NCBI RefSeq assembly: GCF_035083965.1
Contig: NC_089724.1
Span: 15,232,910 to 15,296,909, forward strand
DNA length: 64,000 nucleotides
Source of the DNA: Branchiostoma lanceolatum
Taxonomy: Eukaryota > Chordata > Leptocardii > Amphioxiformes > Branchiostomatidae
Reading direction: 5' to 3'
Part shown: positions 1 through 11,407 of the stretch, one piece after another
Layout of the letters: the number at the start of each line of letters is the position of its first letter
Position numbering within the stretch: position 1 is the first letter of the stretch
Position numbers and translations under genes: made by a program
The notes under the pieces: model-generated
Database searches by the model: none
What the model was told of the DNA's origin: nothing
What the model saw: the letters and a program-made list of their open reading frames with translations, nothing else

Positions 1-141
1 ATTTGAGTGCGCCCAATTTTTTTTGGACAGTACATCAGCTTCTCTTTTAATTGTTATCACACATGCTGAAATGAGAAATTTTGTCCCAAGTCGTGTACAG
101 TGCCAATGAAATTTGTGTGTTATCCTTGTGCCTTTTTTTAG

Positions 142-3100
142 CTCATAAAGCAAGAACCACACGATGAACAAACAGAAATGCAAGAAGAAGGCAACAGGGA
201 AGAGGAATACACAAACAACGCCCAGTCCTCTTACTACGGTGACAACATGAACTGGGAAGACCACGAAGCAATGGCTGAACCATTGTCTGAAGGGGAGAAC
301 ACAGTAGATGGAACAGCAACAGCACTGAAAGACATTCCAAGTTCTTCCAGAGGGGGGAGCACAGCTGAGAGAAGAGCGGGGGTCCTTATAGCACCGCAAG
401 AAAACCCTCCAAAGTTTGTCATGACGCGAGCGGCCTTGAAAAATCCACGGCTAGTTCTTGGGGTACATAATTTGTATTGTTACAACGTATAAAACTATAT
501 TTCTGTTTTTGTTCAAAGAGTGAAGAAACAGATAAAAGTTTAAACAACAGTGTTACGTGAAGTTTCTCTTCTTTTTTTTCTATAATCTTTAGCTCTGAGA
601 CTCTATATAGATGCTTTAGTCCAATAGATGTAATACAAACTTACACTTTTCAAACATTGGGCAACACTGCACGGGGCTTATAATGCTAAATTTGGAGGCA
701 CGTGTGCAGAAAGTTGAACACAGTTGCTTACATTCGAATTCATGGAGAGAGTTTTCTGGGTGCATAATATTATGCAAAATTGAACTTGTGCACCAAAGTT
801 CTGACTGTGGATGCACTGGTACACCTAGATATTTGTGTACGGTTATGTACATAAAGGTTTTACTATAATTGTACACTACACACAAGTATACAGCATATTG
901 AAATATTTGCTGTAGATCTTTTACTTGTTTAGCATTTTGAAGTAAGCTGTGGAATTTGGGCCCATTGCTCGAAAGTGTATTGGCAGGGTTAGCTGACATT
1001 GTACTGTAATTGTTACATTTTTTTCTGTGCACCAAATTTTTTAGGTTATCTGCACAACTGCACCTGTTTCCCAAAAAGAATTTGGAGCTACGAATGATCA
1101 TCATCATTATTTCAATGGCTCTTTATGTATATTCAGGTAGAAAAATTTTCTACTTTAGAGCAAACTGATTCAAGCTAACAACTTCTTGCTTGACAATGTG
1201 CTTCCAGGTTCATGCAACGTCCAAAGGCAAAAGGACGGGTACAAAGCGAAAGTGTCCATACTGTCCGTACAAGGGGGATCGGAAAAATCTCTTGGCTCAT
1301 GTACGAATTCATACTGGTGAGAGTTGTTGTTTTCAAAGAATGTTTGGGTTGTGTTTATGTTAAAGTGCTTATGATGCCAATATAAAACATTTTCTGATTA
1401 TAGCCAATGATGAATAAATAGTATTATTCAGTGAACATAGACTTTTACACCTAATATACCCCCTTCTAATGTTATAAAACATCAAAGCTTACAAATCATA
1501 CTCCTTGGTTCCTGCCACCAGGTAATCAAGTTAATTTCCACTCATGACATGATTATAGTAAACATAGCAGCTGGCGACTTGCTGCATGTAAAATTTAAAC
1601 AATTTACCAAAATCGTAGCAAAGCTTAGAGTTGTATTATTCTCCTAATGATTTATTTTCTTCAGAATTTTTAATTTTTCTAAATAAGAGAGGACCCAAAA
1701 GTGTTACTATGAATCATGAAATATATGCAGTGGATTTTGTGTTCCAGGATTTTGCTGTGACCTCACACTGTCAATATTATTTTTTCTTGCATTGCATTAC
1801 TATTAAAGGCTGTTTCAACTGCAAACAAAAAATTGTGAATACCTCCTTGCCTGTCCCACTGCAAAGTTAAGTCCTTGCAAATTTATGAAATGAAACAGTA
1901 TGTTTTTTTTCCACACTTAGGAGAGAAACCCTTCAAGTGTTCCGTGTGTGACTACTCTGCATGTCAGAAAGCGAACCTGGATCGACACATGCTGAAACAC
2001 ACTGGGGAGAAACCATTCATGTGCGGGGAGTGTGGCTACAGGACAGCCTACAAGTGTCACCTCATGCCACACATGCTGGAACATGCAGGTAGGGCCGTGC
2101 CAATGGAACGTTCCTGACTGTCCATCACAATTGGCAGTTCAACCAATGATAGCATGACAATTAGCATTCCGGCCAATGAGAGAGTGGCTATATGTCCATC
2201 AAATATTTGCATTTTTATGTTTGTATGTTGCATTTCTAGTGAAGACTAGAGATTTCCGCACAAGAGATTTTCCCCTTCTGTACCAAACAACAGTCAAACC
2301 TGTAAAACTTTCAAACTTTCCAGGAGACCACTTCTACATCTGGTCATTGATATACAGTCAAAGCTGTACGAGAGACCACTTGTACATAAGGATCACATGG
2401 ACATCATGACCACTTTTTGGTGGTCCGTTAGATAATTTTACCCATTGATTTAATCATAATTAAAAGAACTCTGTCCACATAGACCAGATTTTCTCAACCA
2501 CCTGGGTGGTCTTCTTGGGCAGGTTTTGTCTGTAGTCAGGGTTGTAACATTGCCATCTGGTTGATGCCTAGGAGCCAAACCGTTTGTTTGTGGGGAGTGT
2601 GGATACCGGTCAAGGAGGAAGAGTAACCTAGTGTGGCATCAGAAGACTCACCAGAAGACCCGCCCGTACAAGTGTAAACTGTGCCACTACACCGCCAGAA
2701 GAAGCACAGACATCCTCAGGCACATGGGCTATAAGCACAAGGACCAAAGTAACTGATTTTTACCTATTCATTTCATTGAAATTTACCACATTAGTGGAAG
2801 GATTGACATAATAGGTGACTATGATCACCTTTTCAAGATGTCAACCCGGAGGGCAGAAAAAAAGTTGCAAAATTCCTCTGCCAACATCAGACACTGTGTT
2901 AGTAAGATCTCTGTACTCTTGTTTGGTGGCTCACTTGTATAGTCAGCTCTGGTGACAACCTTTGAATGTAGGATAATTATGGCAAATTTGGTAGGTTCCA
3001 TCATTGTAAGAGAAATTAATATCAAACTTTCCAATGATACATAGTTCTGTACAGGAATCAGACATGATCTAGTAAATTTAGTTTTCAACCTTTTTGTGTT

Positions 3101-3470
3101 GAATATAGAAATTAATGAATGCGTTTTCACTCTGAAATCATTACAAAACATTTCAAAGGACTGAATCTGTTGAGTGTTCAATAACGATATGTTGATTCAC
3201 TCATCATTATTGGATGGGCACCTCAAATTACAAAATGGAAGCCTGATGATATGCAGACAGCCATCACAAACTATCATTGTGAATTAAATGTATAGTTTTG
3301 TTTTTGTGTATTCTCATGTAGGGCTAGATGACCATAGCCAAGACCATGGGTCAACTGGTGCGGTCAGCGACACAACAGCTGTTGACCATCACAGCTCTGT
3401 ACCACCCACCAACGTCCAGGAGCTGCCCAGCAGTTCTTCTGCGCAACAGGTGCAGGATGAAGCACATTAG
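142..3470 (+). CDS. C2H2 zinc-finger protein, five fingers, 5' part outside window
   Basis: Exons joined by splice sites and phase: 142-462, 1208-1316, 1921-2088, 2572-2748, 3322-3470 (stop TAG). A ttttttag acceptor precedes base 142, so the start lies upstream. The visible part is 307 residues. The first 107 are acidic and low in complexity and open with IKQE, a match to the SUMO-acceptor consensus. Five C2H2 fingers follow, at about residues 123-142, 150-170, 178-198, 206-226 and 234-255; the last has H-X4-H spacing. Linkers 1-2 and 2-3 are canonical (HTGEKPF). Linker 3-4 is HAGAKPF and 4-5 is HQKTRPY. A Ser/Gln/His-rich tail ends the protein. Three introns are phase 1 at or just after the linker. 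Known for the family: sequence-specific DNA binding in the nucleus. The target and orthologue cannot be named. The fingers are certain; the long first visible exon is less so. Confidence 0.85.
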
Positions 3471-3560
3471 GAACTGCAATCCAGCACCAGAGGGAACCTT
3501 CATGTAGAAATAGTCTGGCTAATGTAACAGACACGAAAACTTAGCCCACAAAATTTTAAC

Positions 3561-4752
3561 AACATATTCATTTGAAGCAAAATGTCTGCTATAAGCTGTT
3601 TATATGGCATTTTATCAATTTTTATCAATGTTGTTGCACGTACTCTAGTGTTATTGTAAGTGTAGATATATGTGTTGATAGGTTAAGGTAAATTATGTAA
3701 TGTGTTTGTTGTAATTATGACTCCAGGAAGATTAGTGAAGTGACTGTATCATGTAATGTCACTAATGGAGATCTTTCAAATAAACAAATTTGATATTAGA
3801 TGTAGTATATCTTAAGAACAAAAATAAAAAAAATTATTGTTTTGTATACAATGTTCTGTAAGTTCAGTCATTATTAAATCATTCTAGCCACTTCATTCTT
3901 ATCATAATGTTAAAATCTGATATAAGAACTCTTTAAGAACATATTTATTTGAAGCAAAATGTCTTCTATAAGCTGTTTATATGGCATTTGATAGTACATG
4001 TGTATATTTTGAAAGTTTGTTTGTTTGTTTGAACCTTTGTTTATTCATGATAAGCTCAAATCGGCACGCAGGCCGCTTTTCATTGAGGTCATGAGGGAAG
4101 AGGTAAGGGTCAGATACAATATAACAGAGATACACAGTCATTTGAGTCCTAATAACTCTATCAACATATATCATTACATATTTATGGTACAACAATATAC
4201 AAAGTGCATACAAATATGTATGCAATCAGATACATGTAATAGCAAACTGTCAATCACTGAAGAAGACATCATGCTGTAGGTCAACTAAGGTCAGAGCACA
4301 ACGACCTGTAGGGTATCATGTTACCAGGTCACCATGTACCAGCCTGAGGGCAATATGCACTAGAAAGGTATATAAGTGAGAACCTCATGTACATGTGTTA
4401 TTTAGTCTGTACGCTTAAAAAAGCTGTCACGGCGAAACCGGTCGTGGTACTCTCTCTATCCAATTCTACGTCTTTTATTCCCCATCATATGGGGGTTGGA
4501 CGTGCTTACACATGGAGCCCCAGAACTCCTCATCAAGTGCAAGTCTTTTTTGTAGCAAGAGTTTGTACTAGTCTGAATTAAAGCTCTCAACGGGAACTAT
4601 GCGGCTCCAGCTGTCTTACTGAGGGAGGACTGTGGTGTGAAAGATGTTGGTTAGCTTGAGGAATGACTTCACTCTACTTTATATGTCAATCACAAGAATT
4701 TTATATGTTTGAAGCAAAGTGTGTATATAAGCTGTTTACATAACGTCTGATA
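3561..4752. repeat. Local three-copy repeat (3561-3614, 3937-3994, 4694-4752)
   Basis: Three direct copies share an ordered set of words: TTTGAAGCAAA, then (A/G)TGT, then TATAAGCTGTTTA, then a TATGGCAT/TAACGTCT variant. Copies 1 and 2 are nearly identical; copy 3 is more diverged. This suggests stepwise local duplication of the zinc-finger 3' flank. Confidence 0.7.
3779..3784 (+). other. Polyadenylation signal AATAAA of the zinc-finger gene
   Basis: AATAAA lies about 310 bases after the zinc-finger stop codon, in AT-rich 3' sequence. Further AATAAA-like runs follow near 3823. Which one is used cannot be told from sequence. Confidence 0.5.
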
Positions 4753-5435
4753 TTTGTATATTCTGATAGTGTGTAGAAATATGAATAGAATGAGATACAT
4801 ATGATAGCTAACGGAAATGAACATTTTGTCATTAATACATTTTTCACATTGTATTATTTTCATTTCAGGCACCAAATTGCACATAATAGTAAAAATATAC
4901 ATAACACCAATGAGAGTAAAAAAATACATATATATGCACCATGTTATCTGTATAGCCATGTGTTTATATCAGTGTGTTATTATAGCACGCGGCGCGGCAA
5001 CAGCTGGTTATATATCAATGATGATTCAATGTGTTCTTTGAAACCTTCATAGACATACATATTCTGAAAGTTGTGGATCATGTAAACTATATGTTTTTAA
5101 TTTAACTACATATTTTTCTCATGAAAAGCACTTTGATCTCTTATATTAGATAGAAGAAGGCTTGGCAAGGTAGAATACTAGACTTGATCTCACACCAAAC
5201 TGACATTCAAAATCTTTTTTCGGTAGAAATCTCCCAATGTTATTTCTCTGTGCCATGGTGCTGAAATGCCATCCTTTGACACAAACACCTTTTCATCATT
5301 CATAAGATGTCACAAATATGCAAATTAAGGAAAAATTATTGAAATTTGCACATTTGTGACAACAATGCATAATTCAACTCTGCTATGCAAACGAGGTGCC
5401 TGATTCAGACAGCACACAACACTGCAAATCTTGAA

Positions 5436-5640
5436 ATGTTCGCGGTAGTTTTATTTTTGCACTTACCTCTCCATCGCGAATTCATTACACACAAATATGC
5501 GTTTCCGATGGTTAACTACCGCACTACGAAAGTCTTTAAACTGCGAAGGTAAAACTCTGAAAGCCTCCTTTCCCCTCCTACCGCAAAATGAAGTGATCTC
5601 GAAAATAAAGTTACGGTATAGTTACGTGAGAAAAGTGATA
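5436..5640. repeat. Dispersed repeat, copy 1 (GCGGTGGTTTTA / CGAACTTAAAACC family)
   Basis: The region holds TTCGCGGTAGTTTTAT, several GCGAA/TTCGC words and CTACCGCAAAATGAAGTG. The same ordered words recur at 6395-6550 and 45590-45790, in an intron. The alternating complementary words suggest an old foldback element. No coding capacity was seen. Confidence 0.55.
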
Positions 5641-6394
5641 AAGTCCTCTCCCATCATTGTCTGTGTCCAATTTCTTGACCTGTCTCTAGATCTGATACAT
5701 GGCCTTCTTTGTCTCCCACACCAATCTACTCAGTTTCCACACATTCCCATCAACTCGTTAGCAATAGGTTATCTTCCATCTGTTCCAGGCTGTAGTACCA
5801 TCAAGGATTACTAGTCGGCGCTTCAGTACCGCCTGATATAAATAGTGCTCGATAACAACATGTAATAGTCCGACATTAGTCGAATTCAATCCTAGAAATT
5901 ATGTCCCCTACTCACAATTTCCCTCAACATCAATTACAATAAAGCACAAAACTGTCTGTATTTGCTAGAAAATACTTATCTCTTGTGAATGTCTGTGTTT
6001 CACTGGAAACAGGTGTAACATCATAGTTAACCGTTACTGTACTGTATTTATGTCCCAGTGAACAATAACGTTACATGTAAAACGATTTTCTCATGATGCG
6101 GCCAAACGTTCCAAGATGGGACGGAAAGTTTTTGCCTTCGTCGTCTTCGAATTCTTGGTAGTAAAAGCTTTGTGTTTGTAGGTAGCTAGTCTATCCTAAC
6201 TTTGCCTAAATATCCCGTTTAGAAAAGTGTTACTCTGCGGATTTAGGTGAAGTGGCGTTAAAGTCCATTTTATCGTTATGATCAAGTTATGATCTCTGAG
6301 CAGATGATAAGTCAACATCTACTCGGAATAAGTAAAGTTAGACGAACAGACAATTTTAGTACAATACTGTAAAGGGAACATTTTTGCGATTGTT

Positions 6395-6550
6395 TCCTAT
6401 TCGCTGTTTTCACGGTAACCTCTTCACCTCTTCTGTCTTCTGCTTTTCTACAAAATTGTTTCCACCGCGAACTTAAAACCACAGGGAGCACTCCGTTTTC
6501 TCTCTACTGCGAAATTAAATTCCCGCGAATATTCGCCCTTTTACAGTAAC
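6395..6550. repeat. Dispersed repeat, copy 2, just upstream of FUOM
   Basis: Key words are TTTTCACGGTAACC, CCGCGAACTTAAAACCAC, ACTGCGAAATTAAATTCC and CCGCGAATATTCGCCC, in the same order as the copy at 45590-45790. It ends about 50 bases before the FUOM start, so it may contribute promoter or 5' UTR sequence. Confidence 0.6.
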
Positions 6551-6598
6551 TTTTTTTAGAGTTCGCAAATTACTGATGCATAGTGGGTAATTTTCAAG

Positions 6599-9500
6599 AT
6601 GGTGGTCCTGAAAGGCATTCCGCGTATCCTGTCCCCAGAATTACTGCTCGTCCTCGCCCGTATGGGCCATGGCGACGAGATAGGTAAGTCTGCAATATTA
6701 GATACTACATCCGAATGTATACTTCTGAGTTGCAGTTCATTTACTGGCCCACAATTCGTATTACGGTTAGATAAAATCGTCGGACTGGAGTCTAGGAAGT
6801 AGGTTGACCTTTGACCGGCATGCTTGTATATACCAAGGAGGTTATATAACCTCCTTGTATATACGGGTTTGAACGTTTAGTTGTACTTGTACCAGACTCC
6901 GTAGTAACAACAAGCGACAAGAACTGAGCCAGCGGTCACTACGGAGGCTGGTACTCAGGCTAAGTTGTACTTGGGTGCTGTCAAAAGTTAACAACTGAAT
7001 AAAATTCGCTTCTTCGTGGGTTGCTTACATTTATCAAAAATTCCCAGTGATGTAGACTCAGTTTGGTCTAGGGCAGATTATAGACGTATTAGATCACGAA
7101 GTTTAGATAAAAAACAAGCAAGCTAAATTATGTTAAACTGTGGCGGTCTAGGGTACCTGCCTGAATTACAAGAGTTGACGTTGTTTCAAGATAAAATTCA
7201 ATTGCAATTGATGACAACAGCCTCCTTCTTCTCCCCCATCACAGTTTTTGCTGATGCAAATTTCCCAACCAGCTCAGTCTGTAGCAGTGGACCAATCGAA
7301 GTGAGGGCAGATGGTATGGCATTCCATATATTTTTGCATGTTATATCCATAATCTAATGACACAATTACATTAAACAAATACTACTGTAAGAACTTAAAA
7401 CCTCACAGTCACAGTCCAATATCACAATATTGTGTTGTTTTGTTTTCTAGATTACTTTCAATTTTGTCGAGGTGCCTGTCATGATTCTGTCTGAAAACTG
7501 TGTTCTAATTCATGTGTACAATTTTTTGAAACCTTGCACTGATCAATGACAGAAAAGGCAAAGGTCCTATAGCCTTCAGGGAACCATAGGGGCATTTGGT
7601 TGTTAATCCACTGTGCCTTGGGCCTAACCGAAGTCAGGTGCACATTTACACCTGTAACAGTGGAGATCAACCTCCACTAACTGACCAGTCTAACTGGTCC
7701 GGACCTTTTAGCCTAGGTTCCCACACCGGCCCTGTGAGTAACGATCAGATCACACAGGGATATCATATCGCACTCGGAGACTCGGGACGAGTCTTGAAAG
7801 AAAAGGGGGAGTAGTATAAGTGTAACAGTGGGGATCAACCTCCACTAACTGACCAGTCTAACTGGTCCGGATCTTTTAGCCTAGTGGTTAGCGCGTTGAT
7901 TTCCCAAGCCCTGTGGATCGGCATTGGCGTGGGTTCTAATCCCGTGAGCGGCGTACTCGCCCCTTTGGGTTTTTACACACCTAAGTGAAGTGAGGAAAGT
8001 CATGCAAAATTCCTTTCCCAAGGACACAAAGTCTGGACAGGATGCCAAGAATTGAACGCATGACCCCCTGATGTTGTGTTCACTAGCCTCAAGACTGAGG
8101 CTATCAAACCACAATGACAATGTCCTACTTTTTGCACAAATTAGGACACTGTATTCCTGACCTGTTGAAGGCAGTTCTGGAACTCCTGCCACTGGACACA
8201 TATGTTGAATCACCAGTGAGTATTTCATACCTCTCATCAGGCAATTAAGTATACATAGTACACTGTACTTTTGTGTTACCACTGATTGAAATTCTTACCC
8301 AAAGGCATGTACAATATAACTACAATTTTGCTTCCTAAAATATTAGGTACTGTATTCTGTTGCTCGTGAATGCATATTTTTTTAATTCCAATAAGGTCAT
8401 ACTGATTTGATTATATGGATGACATCTTCTGGGCACCCTGAAGCTGTACTGGTGCCAGTGTGCAAAGAAAAAAAGTTGCCCTCATTTTTGTCAGGAAAGT
8501 TGAACAAATGACTGGACACACAAAACATGGTATACAAAACACTGAATTCTATTGTTGTTTTTTACATCTTCTTTAGCTTTGGGATTGACTTTGGTATTAC
8601 GGCATTACTAGTAGTAGCCGTTTTCCGACATTGTTTTGCACTTTTTTACAGAATCTCTTTGCTCAGTTTGCAGCTCCTTTGTACAATGTACAGTATGGTC
8701 GCAAACTTTGTGTGTGTGTGTTAAATCAGACAGAAGTTGATATCATCCATATTATCAATTTCAAGATAGTGTAGCCTAATTGAAAAACAATATAGTAGAC
8801 ATTTTTCCTACGGATAGTTCACTCTGGTGCACACTATGCCTGGCCGGAGGTACTGATGCTTATGTCATACCTGGCCCGGGATAACATTTGATATGGGTGT
8901 TCCGGACTGGTCTGTATTTTAGGGTACTGCACAGGCTTCAATTAAATGATTCAAACATGCTTCATGTGCGACATGTACGTTGCTGTTGACAATTTCGATA
9001 CTGGATTTGGACATTGGAATTGATGTTACAATTTATCATTCAAGGACACAAAATTCTCTAAGCTTTTTGGCGTATTTTGCATCAAAGTGTGTGTCTTCTC
9101 AGCTGGGTATGACATAAATAGCCCTCCTTGGGTGATACAGAATACATTTACACCATGTTTTATTCTATATTTACTCAGTCGGATAACTTATGCATATGAA
9201 ATCCCTGACATGGTGTGTTGCTGTAGGCAGCTGTGATGGACCTCGTACCTGGAGACAAGGAAAAGGGACTGAAGACTCCTGTATGGGACACGTACAGAGA
9301 ACTACTGAAGCAGTCAGGCAGCACTGTAAGTATAACTGTAGGCCGTAGTTTAGAAATCTTTTGATAGATTTTGCTTAACAGTCATTTATTGCAACCATGA
9401 AATATGTCAACATAGTGATATGTGTACTAGTAAGCTAGTTAAAGGTGTACATAACCATGCATAGATTATGGAAATGTGAAAGTCATTTGAATAATTGAAA

Positions 9501-10199
9501 TATTTCATGGACATATGAGGTCTCCTAACTCTTGTTGTATATTCTATTTCACAAAGCATGCAACATGGGATCCACTTTTTGGACCAATCAAATTACAAGC
9601 TATCAATCAAAAGTTGCATTTGCAGCTCAACCAATGGGACAGTTACTGCACGTTGATCAAAACCTGTGCATTTTTATGTTTTGACGACCAAACCAGGTCT
9701 TATTTGTTAAAAGGCAATTGTCCATTTTTTACATATTTAGGCACCGCTGGAGCAGGTTGAGAGGTTTGCCTTCTATGACCGAGCCAAGAAGGCATTTGCA
9801 GTGGTGGCCACAGGGTAAGACTATCTTTAGATTTATCTTTAAGTAAAAGTTTATCTGTAAGAATTGCACCGATTTTGGTATCAGCTAATGTTTTGAAATA
9901 AAACAAGAAGAAGAAACTGACATTTGCAGTTTTCATGGTGACCTGTCCATTGCAAAATCATCACACCAGGAACAATACAGATTTTCTGTCAGGAATGTCA
10001 AACACTGCGAATGCCCCCTTCACCATGAAATTTTGTCTTCTCAACCTTAAACAAATTTGCAGTCTTCTCAACCTTAAACAAATTTGCAGTAAGAGTAAGA
10101 GTCAATGCTTCTAACGTTTATTTATTTCCACCTTTTTTCAGGGAAACTGCACTCTATGGAAACATCATATTGAAGAAAGGTGTAATTGCCCCAGATTAA
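6599..10199 (+). CDS. FUOM: Fucose mutarotase (RbsD/FucU family)
   Basis: Exons 6599-6683, 7245-7313, 8145-8215, 9227-9325, 9741-9814 and 10142-10199 (stop TAA) have matching phases and GT-AG borders, and give 151 residues; the human protein is about 154. The enzyme interconverts alpha- and beta-L-fucose in the cytosol and feeds the fucose salvage route to GDP-fucose. The protein keeps MGHGDEI with His24 (the family proton donor), Asp32, Asp69 in LPLDTYVESP, Tyr120 in FAFYDRAKKAF, Tyr138 and Asn140 in TGETALYGNI. As recalled, these are the substrate-contact positions of the mammalian enzyme. The start is the first ATG, in AAGATGG context, directly opening the conserved N-terminus. Introns carry SINEs and foldback elements. 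All expected motifs are present, so an active enzyme is likely. Confidence 0.96.
6826..6864. repeat. Near-perfect 39-base palindrome in FUOM intron 1
   Basis: GTATATACCAAGGAGG is followed by TTATATAA and then the near-complement CCTCCTTGTATATAC, with one single-base indel between arms. Related CCAAGGAGG / CCTCCTTGG words recur near 37256, 39676 and 62620, so this may be a dispersed foldback unit. Confidence 0.75.
6889..6954. repeat. Small foldback element in FUOM intron 1
   Basis: GTACCAGACTCCGTAGT at the left and ACTACGGAGGCTGGTAC at the right form a 17-base inverted repeat with one mismatch around a roughly 32-base loop. It lies 25 bases after another palindrome. Confidence 0.65.
7640..7885 (+). 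repeat. Direct duplication of a roughly 60-base segment in FUOM intron 2
   Basis: A segment with GATCAACCTCCACTAACTGA, CCAGTCTAACTGGTCCGGA and TTTTAGCCTAG occurs at about 7657-7717 and again at 7824-7884, almost identical. The second copy runs straight into a tRNA-like sequence, so the shared segment may be 5' flank or leader of a SINE. Confidence 0.7.
7865..8120. repeat. SINE-like composite with two convergent tRNA-like heads
   Basis: On the plus strand, CCTAGTGGTTAGCGCG (A-box-like) and GGGTTCTAATCCC (B-box-like) form a tRNA-like head. On the minus strand, reading from 8115 down, GAGGCTAGTGAAC and GCGTTCAATTCTTGG form a second one. Between them CACCTAAGTGAAGTGAGGAA and TCCTTTCCCAAGG match, in reverse complement, the region near 27905-27965. 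RNA polymerase III-derived SINE ancestry is inferred; neither head folds as an intact tRNA by eye. Confidence 0.65.
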
Positions 10200-11407
10200 G
10201 TATGAGACAGCTTATGAACTAATAAACAGCCATAGGCCATAGCATATGGAGACTAGCTTAGAAAGGAGACATTCCTCTTTTGTTAAACCCGATGGAATTT
10301 TTACCAGTAATTCTGAATCTACATGATTTTTTAAAACTTTTTTCTACCTTTTCACAAAAAGAGATGTCTGAAACTACAAAATAGGATTGAAGTCAAAGAA
10401 CAAGGTGCATTTTGTAGTAGTCAATAATATATTACTGTCTCAAATAATTTCAAGTGGCAATAATGTTCCTTTATGATATTTGTACTTTGAAAAGATACTG
10501 ATATTTCATAAGTTTGTTTACCATCTGTCTTAAACCACATCGCTGGCAAGAAATGGTGCACATACATAATTAATGTGTCAGTGCAATGCAGCGTGATGAT
10601 ATGCCATGTTCTATGAGTTGGAGGAATCGATCTTGACTTGTCAAGCATCGTTTGTTAATCAGCTTGATGTTACAAAACAACATTGATTTTAAATGGACAC
10701 TGATGCGTACATGTAGGTGTTGATGTTATTTATACATGTACATGTACTTTCTTTGACTAGCCTTATTCTCGTTGATAGAAGAAAGTTATAAAATTAGTGA
10801 AATTATTTATTGTTAATATGTACTATGTACAATTTGAGGACATTTATGATGATAATGAAGGAGAAAATGTTTTTGACAAGGTTTTATTCATCATAGATTA
10901 GCATAATAGCTACAACATGCTGCAATCAGATTAATTGATGTCTTAAGGAAAGTCATGATGATTGAGTCAGGTTTACCTATGATATTAACAGATTCTTTCA
11001 TACCAATAAAGCATCTTAGATTGTTCTTTTGTCTCACAAGATCTTGTACCTTCTTAGTAATCTACTATACGTATTGGGACAATTGGAAAAAGTTAGGAGT
11101 CAAGTTAGAGTTGCCTTTGTTGTCATAAGCATCGCACAAGTCGTATGGAATATTATACAACATCTTTAACACTTTGTTTCTCTCTCTCTCTCTATATATA
11201 TATATATAGCTACACACTTTCATGAGATATACACCATCAAAAATGTGTTTCTTACGATAATTATACATTCTATAAACTTAAGTAACTTCATGCTGTCACC
11301 ATGTATTATAACATTATTCTGCTCTTTAATTCTTGTGGTGGGGAAAAGCATGCAAGTTTTCTTTCCCACCAAATGTTGAGCAATTCGCATCAATCAGACT
11401 TAACCCC
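10200..11407. other. Convergent intergenic region between FUOM and the membrane-protein cluster
   Basis: No gene was seen. FUOM (plus) and the first membrane-protein gene (minus) converge here, so this is mostly 3' UTR of both. It holds an AATAAA at 11005-11010 on the plus strand, a TTTAAT (ATTAAA on the minus strand) near 11324, CATGTACATGTAC runs near 10730, and a CT/TA simple repeat at about 11178-11208. Confidence 0.6.
10221..10226 (+). other. Candidate polyadenylation signal of FUOM, proximal
   Basis: AATAAA begins 22 bases after the FUOM stop codon. A second AATAAA lies at 11005-11010, giving a possible long 3' UTR. Use of two sites is possible but not shown. Confidence 0.45.

Larger units (their letters stand above)
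3471..6598. other. Intergenic: zinc-finger 3' UTR, local repeats, FUOM upstream region
   Basis: No convincing coding exon was seen. The left part is the zinc-finger 3' UTR plus a three-copy local repeat. At 4020-4240 is an AT-rich stretch that resembles an interspersed-element tail. Two copies of a dispersed CG-containing repeat lie at 5436-5640 and 6395-6550, the second ending about 50 bases before the FUOM start. Open frames here are short and match no family I know. Confidence 0.6.

Noticed and set aside
616-1107. 163-residue minus-strand open frame inside a zinc-finger gene intron
   Set aside because: It lies in an AT-rich intron, has no recognisable domain, and no supportive splice or Kozak signals. 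Its start is in a run of ATCATCATCAT complement.
7881-8282. 133-residue minus-strand frame
   Set aside because: It spans the tRNA-like SINE composite and overlaps FUOM exon 3 on the other strand.
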